Shown piece by piece: positions 33,401 through 43,300 of a stretch of 56,789 bases of DNA (position 1 is the stretch's first letter; each line of letters starts with the position of its first letter). Under the pieces are notes generated by a model that saw only the letters and a program-made list of their open reading frames with translations, did no database searches and had not been told where the DNA came from. A program made the translations under genes and the position numbers. Location of the stretch: NCBI RefSeq assembly GCF_003024675.1, contig NZ_PYLP01000016.1, positions 1 to 56,789 on the forward strand, given 5' to 3'. The DNA is from Faecalibacillus faecis (GTDB lineage: Bacteria > Bacillota_I > Bacilli_A > Erysipelotrichales > Coprobacillaceae).

Positions 33401-34390
33401 TTACATCTGTTGCATGTGCATTCCAAGTTCTTCTTGAACATCTTCCAATGATTCATTATTTGTTTCCTGTGCACTTTGCAATCTTTCTCTTTGCATAACT
33501 GCCTGTTGTGGATCTTTCCATGCAATACATCCATCTAGATTTTTTAAAAGATGATGTCGTGCTGTTTTAAATTCATCGCCAATAAGTCCAAGTCGTAAAA
33601 GCCAAGTCCTGAACGTATATTTCTCATTAGACGAATGTGTCTTAACTCTGCTTGCCTTATTTTGAACCAGTGCCTGATGAGATATTGCCAAACAAAACTG
33701 GATATAGGTCTTGATTTCACCTGCATGAAGTGTTCCATTAAACATCCGAAATTCTATTGTTCCTTTTGAAAAAACACTATGAAAATTTAAGGCATGATAC
33801 CTCGAATCATCATAGTGTTCGTATTTTCTGCTGGTATTTCCGTCATACCAGAGATTTTCAACTTCCTCAATATCCTTTGGCTTTTTTCGATTGAGCATTT
33901 CTAAAAAATCATCATCTATTTTCTTACAGAATCGTACTTCTCTTTGCGGTCTTACCTTTAAAGCTTTAAAGATAAGATCCTCTTTTGAATACATAATATT
34001 TGCAATATTTCTTAATGATCTGGCAGTGTGTTTTGAAGCATCCACATGAATGTGAATTCCACAGCTTTCATTGACTTTAGCATGACCATTCCTTCTTAAT
34101 TCACGAACAATGCTCTGTATCGTTTCAATATCTTCATAATGACAGATAGGCGAAACAACCTCGACTTTATAATCAGGATCATAATCAAATCGATTTCCAC
34201 ATTGCGGTGTAATACTTGCATCTCGCACAATTTTCCATTTTCTTCCGTCTTGATCACAGACAGAATAGGTATCATATACACCACGTTCATGCCTAAAACC
34301 TGTATCAAAATGTTTAGCAATAATCAAAGCAGCGCTTCTTCTTGTTAAACCTGTCATTTCTATTTCTATTCCAAAACGCTGACTTTTCAT
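33401..34390 (-). CDS. Amidoligase-family enzyme (COOH-NH2 ligase type)
   Basis: 329 aa. RFGIEIEMTGLTR at the start, IVRDASITP, YKVEVVSPICHYEDIE, ESCGIHIHVDASKHT and GTIEFRMFNGTLHAGEI are the conserved blocks of Amidoligase_2, a glutamine-synthetase-like ATP-dependent fold. It should join an amine to a carboxyl group of a peptide or a wall component. Unlike most other transfer genes it has no known structural role. Placed 17 bases upstream of the GGCT gene on the same strand, it forms a synthesis/cleavage pair. The substrate is not known. Confidence 0.9.
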   Translation of the reverse strand: MKSQRFGIEIEMTGLTRRSAALIIAKHFDTGFRHERGVYDTYSVCDQDGRKWKIVRDASITPQCGNRFDYDPDYKVEVVSPICHYEDIETIQSIVRELRRNGHAKVNESCGIHIHVDASKHTARSLRNIANIMYSKEDLIFKALKVRPQREVRFCKKIDDDFLEMLNRKKPKDIEEVENLWYDGNTSRKYEHYDDSRYHALNFHSVFSKGTIEFRMFNGTLHAGEIKTYIQFCLAISHQALVQNKASRVKTHSSNEKYTFRTWLLRLGLIGDEFKTARHHLLKNLDGCIAWKDPQQAVMQRERLQSAQETNNESLEDVQEELGMHMQQM

Positions 34391-34404
34391 GGATATTCAT
34401 CATC

Positions 34405-36255
34405 CTATCTTCCGCCTTTATCACCAAACAGTTTTGATTTATAATCTGGTGCATGAACAATAAGGTTGTATCTTTCACTTCCACATTTATAAAGACAGGC
34501 ACCTCTTTGTGGATATTTAATAAGTTCATATTCACTTTCTTCAAGCTGTAACGTATCAATATAAAATCTTGCATCCGTATTTCCTGCATTGAACAGGAAC
34601 GTATGTGTTGGTATTGAAAACAATGGTTTTGTTAGTTCTCTGATTCCTTCAATATTGAAATCTTCCAGATTTTGAGAAGCTAAAATAACAGAACTTTCCT
34701 TTTTTCGAACACGCTTCATAAAATTTCTAATGTATTCTACTGCTGTTGTATTTGTTAAAAAAAGATAAAGTTCATCGATTGAAGCTACTGTAAACCCTCT
34801 TTTCAACAGCTCATTGGACATATAGGAAAGGATATTAAAAAGCATCGCATCTTTTAAAGACTTATTTGCCTGTAAAAGATCCTTAACACCAAAAGTCACA
34901 ACCTTTTGTGAATGAATATTGGTATGCCCATTAAAGAAACGACTGTCACTTCCCACACATATTGAATTTAATAAAAGCAATATTTCACGCAGTGATTCTC
35001 TTGTATAAATGTTATTTCTGTTTGTGTTGTAATGTTTGTATTCTTCATCAATGTAATCATAGAGATCACTCAATATAGGGTAGTCGTCATGTTCTAGAAC
35101 ACTAAGATCCGTCTTTTCATTAATGTTGAATCTTTGATAGACCTTTACCAACATAATTTCTAACGTATCGATTTGCTCTTCTGTAAACGCCTTATATGTC
35201 TTGAAAAAATCCTTTAAAAAGGAAATATGCTGTGCAAGAACTGTTGACTGTTTAAATGCAACAGGAACATCATCTTCACCTGAATCTTCTATATCTTCTG
35301 ACCATTGTTTTGGTTCAAGAACATTAATGATATATCGTCCTGCCATCATATCAATAAAAACACCGCCAAGATTATAGGTTACTTCTTCATATTCATGTTC
35401 AGGATCTAGAGTTATTAAAGACATTCCCTGTTCTCTTAAATTCAACAGTAAAAGTTTTAAAAGATATGACTTCCCCTGTCCTGAATTTCCAAGAATAAGA
35501 GCATTGGCATTTGTTCTGTCGTCACTTCTTTCATTGAAATCAACAATAATATTGCTTCCAAATTTATCGTGACCTATATAGATTCCATGCGGATCTGTCT
35601 TACCTGAATAGTTAAATGGAAAAAGATTTGCAACACTTGATGCTGGAAGAACACGTTCAAACTGCTCCTTGAATCCATCATATCCCGATGGAGTAACCGC
35701 TAGAAATCCTTCTTTTTGTCTTAAAAGAAGACGATCAACATTCAACTTGCTTCGCACAAGTTCTGTCATCATTTCAGTCTGAATAAGTTTAAGCTCATCA
35801 TAGCTGTCAGCAATCAACTCAAAATAAACAGCACAGTGAACAAGTGGTTCTCTGTTTCGATGCATATTGGCAATCAGCTCAATAACATCATTAAGATTAC
35901 TTTGAGCAGTTACTGTTTCTTTTAGATCTTGCGTATTGCTTTGTCTGAGCCTGTTTTTATTAGCTGCATTTCCAATAATCTTCTTTTCTTCTGCAGAAGT
36001 GACCTGTCTGGCATAAATATGCAAGGTGACTCCGTCTTTTTCACCCATATAACGTAAAAGTGCCTGTTCATCTGTAGAGGTTGGATACTCTCGTAATGCC
36101 CAGACACTTCTGTAGCTGTTTCCACAAATAAAATATTCTGTATAGAAACGTATTGTTGAAGGTGCAATCATATCAAGATAATCCTGCACTTTGATTTCTT
36201 CTTCATCTTCAACTTCACTCTTTTTGAATTTACCAAATAATTTATTGAATGCCAT
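34405..36255 (-). CDS. VirB4-type conjugation ATPase
   Basis: 616 aa from ATG 36255, behind GAGGTGGTATG; it overlaps the upstream gene by 14 bases. Walker A is GNSGQGKSYLLK (residues ~265-276), followed by LITLDPEHEYEEV; Walker B is VASIDELYLFL; and VILASQNLEDF follows, all standard for VirB4/TraE ATPases. The N-terminal third is the usual domain without nucleotide motifs. It energises assembly of the channel at the membrane. Confidence 0.95.
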   Translation of the reverse strand: MAFNKLFGKFKKSEVEDEEEIKVQDYLDMIAPSTIRFYTEYFICGNSYRSVWALREYPTSTDEQALLRYMGEKDGVTLHIYARQVTSAEEKKIIGNAANKNRLRQSNTQDLKETVTAQSNLNDVIELIANMHRNREPLVHCAVYFELIADSYDELKLIQTEMMTELVRSKLNVDRLLLRQKEGFLAVTPSGYDGFKEQFERVLPASSVANLFPFNYSGKTDPHGIYIGHDKFGSNIIVDFNERSDDRTNANALILGNSGQGKSYLLKLLLLNLREQGMSLITLDPEHEYEEVTYNLGGVFIDMMAGRYIINVLEPKQWSEDIEDSGEDDVPVAFKQSTVLAQHISFLKDFFKTYKAFTEEQIDTLEIMLVKVYQRFNINEKTDLSVLEHDDYPILSDLYDYIDEEYKHYNTNRNNIYTRESLREILLLLNSICVGSDSRFFNGHTNIHSQKVVTFGVKDLLQANKSLKDAMLFNILSYMSNELLKRGFTVASIDELYLFLTNTTAVEYIRNFMKRVRKKESSVILASQNLEDFNIEGIRELTKPLFSIPTHTFLFNAGNTDARFYIDTLQLEESEYELIKYPQRGACLYKCGSERYNLIVHAPDYKSKLFGDKGGR

Positions 36256-36865
36256 CATACCACCTCTTTCCGTCGTAATCTTCAAACTGACTTGTTGTAA
36301 CATTCTGTTCAAAATAGACAGCCAACATTCTTTTAATCATTTCCTTATCTGCTCGTGTTACAGAGATATTTTGCATACGAATGAGTTTTTCAATACGATG
36401 GATCAAAGAATGTACTTCTAACTGATCATCAGGTTTTATACGAACAGCGATCAGGAAAAGTCGTGCTGTTGCTGTCTGTGTTTGAATCTTATCCAAATGA
36501 TACAGATCTTCTTTAAGAAGCTTGATAACAACTTCTTCTGTTTCTTCCTGAATTCTTTTTTTCAGAAAATATTTGTTTTCTTCAAAATTATCTCGACTGT
36601 TCAGACAGATAATTTCAATATCATTTAGTCCTTTTACAACATTTGTAAGTGCAAATATCTTTGCACCTATGTTTTCTTTTGACATAACAGAAAGATTTTG
36701 TGGCTGAACAACAAAAAAGACGACTTCCTCTCCATTAAACAGTTTTAAACTGTAATCGGTAATCGTCTTAGTATTGATTAGCATCCTTGTACTGGATACT
36801 TTTTTATTTTTCTTTGTTTTCTTTTTCACGGTATCTTTCTTCTCTGTTTTCTTCTTTCTTTTCAT
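36242..36865 (-). CDS. Transfer protein upstream of VirB4
   Basis: 207 aa. It starts at ATG 36865, which overlaps the stop of the PrgI-like gene (TGATG), with GGAGG five bases before. The first ~22 residues are nearly all Lys/Thr (KRKKKTEKKDTVKKKTKKNK); the rest is a globular protein with strands and helices (FFVVQPQNLSV, IEIICLNSRDNF, ARLFLIAVRI), which resembles in position and composition the N-terminal part of VirB4-type proteins. It may form a complex with VirB4. No precise family is named. Confidence 0.65.
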   Translation of the reverse strand: MKRKKKTEKKDTVKKKTKKNKKVSSTRMLINTKTITDYSLKLFNGEEVVFFVVQPQNLSVMSKENIGAKIFALTNVVKGLNDIEIICLNSRDNFEENKYFLKKRIQEETEEVVIKLLKEDLYHLDKIQTQTATARLFLIAVRIKPDDQLEVHSLIHRIEKLIRMQNISVTRADKEMIKRMLAVYFEQNVTTSQFEDYDGKRWYDGIQ

Positions 36866-37179
36866 CATAGCCTCCATTTCTTTTTCCTGTTTTCTGTATT
36901 CAAGGGTGTTTTTATTTCACCTGTAAAATGCCATTTATATAGCTGTTGTGAAAATATAAAGAAGGCAAAGGCATATGATAAAAAATCAAAGATACTGGTA
37001 TCAGCCATACGGATAGTTAAAAAAGCATAGCACCCTACTAATGCCATTGGCATATAAAAATTGGCATGAGAAATGGCAATCACTCCAATGATTGCCCCCA
37101 CACCTACGATTCCAATATCTCTTAAATACCATAGCCATAATGTTGCCTTCCCTTTTAAATTATCGGGATACATATACAT
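36865..37179 (-). CDS. PrgI-like membrane protein
   Basis: 104 aa. A short start (MYMYPDNLKG), two hydrophobic helices close together (GIVGVGAIIGVIAIS and MPMALVGCYAFLTIRM), a third near residue 70 and a charged end. This is the PrgI-family layout, a VirB3-like component in Gram-positive type IV secretion that sits just upstream of VirB4. The stop overlaps the following start. GAGG lies ten bases before the ATG. Confidence 0.8.
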   Translation of the reverse strand: MYMYPDNLKGKATLWLWYLRDIGIVGVGAIIGVIAISHANFYMPMALVGCYAFLTIRMADTSIFDFLSYAFAFFIFSQQLYKWHFTGEIKTPLNTENRKKKWRL

Positions 37180-37180
37180 T

Positions 37181-37573
37181 TTAGTTCAACCTCATTTCAT
37201 CATTCATTTTTCTATCGACCTGTATATAGGTCATCCATTTCTTTTCATAATAATGCTGTTCAAGATAGCGATACAATAACAGATTCACCCACTCATCATA
37301 TTCTGGAACTTCTTCATAAAGAATGATTGGCTTTGAACATTGCTGTACGATTTGAACTTTTTCATCACAAATCGCATCAAAAACACAGTCCTGCCAGACA
37401 CCCTTTTCTTCTGTTTCTTTTACAAGTTCATCATCAACTAAAATCATTCCACTTAACAAATTTGTATTTAAATTATCAACATCATATGTAAAACAATGCT
37501 TTTTCCCAACGATACCTTCATACTTGCATGTTGCAACAAACCATTTATATTTTTTCAGTTCTTCGATAGTCAT
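37181..37573 (-). CDS. Transfer-operon hypothetical protein, 130 aa
   Basis: Start ATG 37573 behind GGAGGTACAGC. A soluble protein with an acidic middle and several Cys (TCKYEG, DCVFDAICDE). No family recognised. It lies one base before the PrgI-like gene and 55 after the VirB6-like gene, so it is likely co-transcribed. Confidence 0.6.
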   Translation of the reverse strand: MTIEELKKYKWFVATCKYEGIVGKKHCFTYDVDNLNTNLLSGMILVDDELVKETEEKGVWQDCVFDAICDEKVQIVQQCSKPIILYEEVPEYDEWVNLLLYRYLEQHYYEKKWMTYIQVDRKMNDEMRLN

Positions 37574-37628
37574 GCTGTACCTCCTACAACAGAAATACCA
37601 AATAAGCAGGAAAAATGCAAGATGATTA

Positions 37629-38480
37629 TTAGCTTCTGTTCATAATTGTTTTTGTAATATTCATAGCTGACTGAGCCGCATAAACAGTAGACATGATATT
37701 TGCTTTCATGCTTGTATCAAGTCCAAACTGTCCTGCAATTCGTGGAATTTCACTTGCTGCCAGTATCAAGCCGATTCCTAAAAGACAGTTTTCTTTCATA
37801 ACACCCAGACCTGCAATTAAAATGACTGCCTGTAAAAATGCAGTAAGACATATACCAATGATCTGCTTGCACCATTGAATAAAACCATCTGTATAGCCAC
37901 GCACAATTGAAAACATATAAAGCGATCCTACTGCAATCATTACTAAAAGGATACCTCCTCTTTTTAGATTTGCGAAGAACACTTTGATAATGGAATAACC
38001 CATCATAATCAGCAAAAAGATAAGCAGTACCGTTCCAAGCGACAGCTTTTGCATATACGACAGTGATTTAATTGCTGAATCACCTACAGACTGACTTCCT
38101 ACAAGTTTAGCAAGTCCATTGGACATGGTTACCTGTAAAGAAATGCAGAATTTATACAATTCTACAGGCAATACAGTAAACAAAGACACAGCCATAAACC
38201 CTTTCATAGCATTAAGACAGGCATCTTTGATACTGCCTCGCCCGCTTTGATATTCAACAGCTATTTCAAATACTGCAACGACCATTCCTGAAACAAACAG
38301 CGCCCATCCAAAAAGTCTAAACAGTTCTATAATGGCTCTTACAAAGTCATAGTCAAACAGATCGGCTCCCATTGATCCCATCATACCAAAGAATTCACCT
38401 AAAAATTCAAGTAGCTTACTGTAGATCCAGTCAACAATCTGACCCATGACCTTATCTGCGACAAAATCCCATAAAAACAT
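37629..38480 (-). CDS. VirB6/TrbL-like channel membrane protein
   Basis: 283 aa with about six to seven hydrophobic segments. Signature-like stretches are FLWDFVADKVMGQIVDWIY at the start, FGWALFVSGMVVAVFEIAVE and RIAGQFGLDTS near the end; these fit the TrbL/VirB6-type (DUF6045-like) proteins of Tn1549-type ICEs. It forms part of the inner-membrane channel. It precedes, by 11 bases, the pilin-like gene's stop on the same strand. Confidence 0.85.
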   Translation of the reverse strand: MFLWDFVADKVMGQIVDWIYSKLLEFLGEFFGMMGSMGADLFDYDFVRAIIELFRLFGWALFVSGMVVAVFEIAVEYQSGRGSIKDACLNAMKGFMAVSLFTVLPVELYKFCISLQVTMSNGLAKLVGSQSVGDSAIKSLSYMQKLSLGTVLLIFLLIMMGYSIIKVFFANLKRGGILLVMIAVGSLYMFSIVRGYTDGFIQWCKQIIGICLTAFLQAVILIAGLGVMKENCLLGIGLILAASEIPRIAGQFGLDTSMKANIMSTVYAAQSAMNITKTIMNRS

Positions 38481-38491
38481 AATCTATTCCT

Positions 38492-38836
38492 CTATAGGAC
38501 TTTCCAGATATAGTTTGGTGCAATCAAGGAAAATGTTAAACACGCAAACAGTATTGCTGGTGTTGTCCAATCAAACTGTCCTTGTTTTCTGTAATCAAAA
38601 TATGCCATTGCAAGTTTAGCAAAGAAAAAGACAGCAAGTATGATATCAATAACAGGAAACACAACATTGTTAACAATATTTTTAATCTGCGACTCCATTT
38701 GTTTCCAAGCCTGCTGAATAACACTTGAAACATCTCCTGATGCATAAGACTGTTTCATTGTTAATACAAGCATTATTAAGACGATCGTCAAACAGATAAT
38801 GACCTTTACTTTTTTATTCTTTAAAATTTGTACCAT
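38492..38836 (-). CDS. VirB2-like pilin candidate (DUF3852)
   Basis: 114 aa: a signal-like N-terminal helix ending in SYASGDV, then IKNIVNNVVFPVIDIILAVF and a second hydrophobic helix around ATPAILFACLTFSLIAPNYIW. Two helices after a cleavable leader is the layout of VirB2-type subunits, and the protein matches the DUF3852 family. It lies directly upstream of the VirB6-like gene. Confidence 0.75.
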   Translation of the reverse strand: MVQILKNKKVKVIICLTIVLIMLVLTMKQSYASGDVSSVIQQAWKQMESQIKNIVNNVVFPVIDIILAVFFFAKLAMAYFDYRKQGQFDWTTPAILFACLTFSLIAPNYIWKVL

Positions 38837-38850
38837 TGTTTCCTCCTTCT

Positions 38851-39258
38851 CTAAACAGCTTCTTCGATTGTCTGTTCATTTAATAAATCTACAAGATCCT
38901 TTGCAAATAATCCTAAATCCACATTTTGCTTTAAAAGACAGGTAATCATATCTTTTCCTAAATAGCTCAACACATACTGTGGATTGGTAATGACCATTTG
39001 TCCCTGTTCAACAATGATCTGAATACTTTCATAATCCAAATGGCACATATCAAATACCCTTTTGGGAATGCAGTAAAAATCTTCATCGAACAGTTCTTTT
39101 TCATTTTCTGCAGTTACTTTAAAGCACTTGTCCTTGATTCCATTTTCCTGAATCAAACAGACCGTTTCACCTTTTCTTAACAGCAACTTATTAACTAAAC
39201 TTTCAGGAAGGGTCACTTTATTCCCTTCCTCAAGTTTCATCTGATACTCATTCATCAT
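38851..39258 (-). CDS. Hypothetical protein with AbrB-like N-terminus
   Basis: 135 aa from ATG 39258 (GGAGGTG eight bases before). The first ~40 residues (GNKVTLPESLVNKLLLRKGE) look like the swapped-hairpin AbrB/SpoVT fold. The remainder is acidic and helical. It overlaps the methylase gene by 11 bases. It may be a regulator of the transfer operon; the call is by motif only. Confidence 0.55.
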   Translation of the reverse strand: MMNEYQMKLEEGNKVTLPESLVNKLLLRKGETVCLIQENGIKDKCFKVTAENEKELFDEDFYCIPKRVFDMCHLDYESIQIIVEQGQMVITNPQYVLSYLGKDMITCLLKQNVDLGLFAKDLVDLLNEQTIEEAV

Positions 39259-40186
39259 TTTCATCACCTCCATCCTGCTCAAATAAATCAAGCTGTTTCT
39301 GTATTCCTGAATTCTTCATAGGATTGTAGTTGGAAATCAACACTTCTGGAAACTGTGAACTCTTATCATAACGAAGAGCCATATTGTTGATTCTTGAAAA
39401 TCCTTCAATATAAAAATCTTTGTACAGATCTCGTATAAATTCACAGTCATTGTAGGAAAGCAGGAACTTTCCCTGTAATTTCTTTAAGGTATTCCTTAAG
39501 CGAATGTGATCTTCCTTTGTGAATACGACAGAATAATGTCCTTCAGTTTCATAGTAGGGAGGATCTAAATAAAAAAAGGCATCTGATCGATCGTATTGAA
39601 TAATCAGTGCCTCAAAATCCTTGTTTTCTATAACTGTATTTGCCAATCTGTCGCTGATTTGCCAGACCGTATTAAATGCTTTACGTACATCATAAGGTCG
39701 ACATCCAAAAGTTTTACACCCTGAACCATAGGAATATCTGACAAGCTTAAAAAATGCAACAGCAAGTTTTACATCCTGTTTTTCAATTCGTTCTTGCTTC
39801 ATGATTTCCATGATTTCTTCTTGCTGAAGTTCGGTAAAATAAACCTTTACCTTTTCCATTTCTTCCTGTAAAAATTTATCTTCTACTCTTTGCTTGGTTA
39901 TAATTTCTTTATAAAGATTAAAGATATTTCTTCCGTTTTCAGGAAGATAACCAAGTTCCTGAATAAAAGCCAATGGCTGATCTCTTACAACCGCAAACAT
40001 ATTTGAAAGGTTGTTGTTGAAGTCATTATAGACCTCAAACTTATCTGGCTTTTTTCCAAACAGTACCCACCCTCCTCCACCAAACACTTCAATATATCTT
40101 CCATAGCTTTGTGGAAATCTTGCATAGATCAAATCTCTAATAGACTTCTTTCCACCTACCCATGAAATCAAACTGTTCATTTTCAT
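39248..40186 (-). CDS. Dam-type (D12-class) adenine DNA methylase
   Basis: 312 aa. The AdoMet motif is YIEVFGGGGWVLFGKKP and the catalytic motif is FYLDPPYYETEGHY, typical of D12-class N6-adenine methylases. There is no restriction gene nearby, so it is an orphan enzyme, often found in ICEs where it may protect transferred DNA or alter regulation. Start behind GAAGGAGGTGATGACTATAAG. Confidence 0.92.
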   Translation of the reverse strand: MKMNSLISWVGGKKSIRDLIYARFPQSYGRYIEVFGGGGWVLFGKKPDKFEVYNDFNNNLSNMFAVVRDQPLAFIQELGYLPENGRNIFNLYKEIITKQRVEDKFLQEEMEKVKVYFTELQQEEIMEIMKQERIEKQDVKLAVAFFKLVRYSYGSGCKTFGCRPYDVRKAFNTVWQISDRLANTVIENKDFEALIIQYDRSDAFFYLDPPYYETEGHYSVVFTKEDHIRLRNTLKKLQGKFLLSYNDCEFIRDLYKDFYIEGFSRINNMALRYDKSSQFPEVLISNYNPMKNSGIQKQLDLFEQDGGDENDE

Positions 40187-40224
40187 CTTATAGTCATCAC
40201 CTCCTTCAAAATTATTTTTCTTTG

Positions 40225-40350
40225 TTACAGACAGATATTCTTAAATGGAAACCATTCAATATCTGCAATCCAGTATTTATAGACAATGTAAAGAAAATAG
40301 GTAATGAAAATGACTAACAGCATAAACATTACCTTCTGATTTCTATTCAT
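40225..40350 (-). CDS. Small membrane protein, 41 aa
   Basis: ATG 40350 overlaps the adhesin stop (ATGAATAG). One membrane helix, VMFMLLVIFITYFLYIVY, then an aromatic tail IEWFPFKNICL. Its position right after the adhesin gene and the overlap suggest co-translation. Function not known. Confidence 0.6.
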   Translation of the reverse strand: MNRNQKVMFMLLVIFITYFLYIVYKYWIADIEWFPFKNICL

Positions 40351-43300
40351 CTTTACCTCTTTTGATTTTACAAATCACTGCTGCAATTAATAATCCACTG
40401 GCAATTAGTAACGCACTCAATGATTTATAGTCTGTATCATCACCTGTTTTTACAACAACAGGTTTTGCTTCATCTTTCATAACTACTTTTTGAACTTCTC
40501 CTGTATCAGAGATTGTAAATTCAACATCACTTGCAACATTGTAGCCTGCAGGTGCTAAATCTTCATGAAGCACATAAGTTTTTGAAACAGTTAATCCTTC
40601 GATTCGATGTGGTTCTTTTCCAGAAGTCCATGATTCAACTACTTCACCTGTTTCCTTGTCTTTTAAGGTAAGTTTAGCTCCTTCAATTTCTTTTCCAGTT
40701 GTTGCATCTACTTTTGAAATATCTACCTTTGTGATTTCATCTTTCATTTTAACTTTAGTCACACTTCCATCTTCATTTACTGTAAATGTTACATCACTTG
40801 CTGTTGCATATCCTAATGGTGCAAGATCTTCATGCAAGATATATTTTTTACCTGATACAAGACCTCTGATAATGTGAACATCTTTTGTTGATGTCCATTC
40901 TTCTACAAGATTTCCATCTTCATCTCTTAATGAAAGCTTTGCACTTTCAAGTTCTTTTTCATTAGTTGCATCAACTTTTGAAATTTCAGTTGCTGTCTTT
41001 TTATTAAGAACATCAAGTTCTTTTGAATAGATGATTTTATCTGTGTGATCATAGCTTAAGTCAATGTCATAGACCTTATTGTTTTTAACATATCCTTCTA
41101 ATTCTTGTACTTCTTTCAATTCATATTTTCCAAGTGGTAGTCCTGAAATATGAATTTCACCTAATTCATTAGTCACATAATATCCGTTTTCTGAAATATC
41201 CATTGAAACAGCTTCACCTTTTTTATAAAGAAGTGTATTTCTTCCATCAAGTGAATAAATGTCTTCTTTTGCTGTTAATTGGAAAGTAACACCTGAAAGA
41301 TCTTCTAATGTATCTCTGTCTCTTTTTTGTACATGGATTTCACCATGAGGTGCAATGTTCGTTACATTCTTTGTAATGACATATTCTTTAGTTGTTAGAT
41401 CTTTTTGTTCAAGATTGATCTGATGTACTTTTTCTGAAAGCACATATCCTTCATTTGTTAAAGTTTCCTTTAATTCATATTTGCCCATGAATAACGAATC
41501 AATGACAAGTTTTCCATTGGCATCTGTTTTTCCTTTAGCAACAGTAGCTCCTTTTGCATAGCGTAAAGTACCATCAACTGCACTGTAGATATTTTCTTTG
41601 GCAGTTAATTCATATTCAACATCAGCTAGTGCTTCATTTGTAGCCTTGTCTGTCTTTGTTAAAATGATTTTTCCTTTTGGCTGTGCATTTTTAACTTTGA
41701 CAGTTAGAATTGGATCTTCATCCTCATCCTTGTCATAATCTCTTGTATTTGTAATTGTAAATTTTACAGATTGTTCTAGTTGCAAGAAGCCTTTAGGTGT
41801 TTCTACTTCTTCGATAGAATAATCTCCCGCGTCTAACTGTAAAGGAAGTGTTACTGTTCCTTCTTCGCTGTCTTTTACTGTAACAACGTTTTTAGAATTA
41901 GTTGTAAATGTGTCATATTTTTTACCGCCAACTTTTTGTACAACATAGTTTCCTTTTGAATCTTTGATTTTAAATGATGCACCATTTAATGTGACTTTCT
42001 TTCCTGATTCAGCATCTAATTTGATAATTTTAAGTTGTGACGTAAATGGTCGGTTATTCACATTGACACGTTTTACCTGTTCAACATCTTTATATTCACT
42101 GTAATCATCTGTTACTGAAATTGTGAAATCTGGTGCTGTAATATAATCTTTAGGTGTCTTTGTTTCTTTGACGATATATTTCCCGTAAGGAAGATATGGT
42201 GTATTTGCTTTACCATTTGTATCAGTTGTGATGACTGCATAAGTTGTAGCATTATCCCATCCGACATGGTTAACTTCACTGTACAATTTGAACGTGAACT
42301 CTGCTCCTTGTAATCCTTTAACAAGACCTGAAATACTGTCTTTTTCTCCTGACTTGAAAACTTGGATCTTTTGCATATTCACTCTGTTAGTACCTTTTGC
42401 ACTTCTTGATACTTTTGAAACTGTTTGTCCTTCATACTCAATTGATACACTGATCTTTGCATCATTGAAGACCAATGAATCATTTGTTTTTGATTCTTGA
42501 ATGTAATATTTCCCTAATGGCAATTCACTCCAAGCAATCTTTCCATTGGCATCTGTTTTCTTGCTTGATACCAATGCACCTTTTTCATAGTAAGTTTTTG
42601 TTCCAGCCTGATTTGTAATCTTTTCACTTGCGTGTAATTCAAAAGTAACACCTTCAGCAGTAGCATCACCTTTTAGACCATTCGTTTTAGAAGTATCGAT
42701 TTCTTTTTGAAAATCAATGTTTCCTTTAGGTTCATCATCTGTAACACTCAATACTGTTGTCTTATCTTTTTCTACTTTGACTGTAAAAGTATCTGTGTTT
42801 AAAAGATAACCATATGGTGCTTCTGTTTCCTTGACTTCATAAGTTCCAACCAATAGATCATTCACTTTGATCTTTCCATTTTTTACAACAGTATTTTCAT
42901 TATAACCGTCATATGAAACAGATTTGATATTGAATTTTGCACCATCAATAAGATCTTGATTTGTATTCTTTTTAGTTAATTCCAAGGAACCAAAATCAAG
43001 CCATTCAATATTTAAATATAGACGTGCATCATCAGGATCCATATTCCAAGTTCCTTGTGCTTGAGTTCCAGCACCTCCATCATGAATAGCTAACGCTGTA
43101 AATCGTTCACATCCGTTTCCACATACATTGTCACTCACAAAATTTGATGGTGAATTTTGACATGGTGCTGTGAAATAAAAGCTTTGTCCGCCATAGACTT
43201 TTGCAGTACCACCTGTTTGTGTTGCAGAAGTTCCAGCAATGTGAATTGTCACATTTGAAGCCAATGGGATATTCACTTCAGCAGATGAAGCACCATTTAA

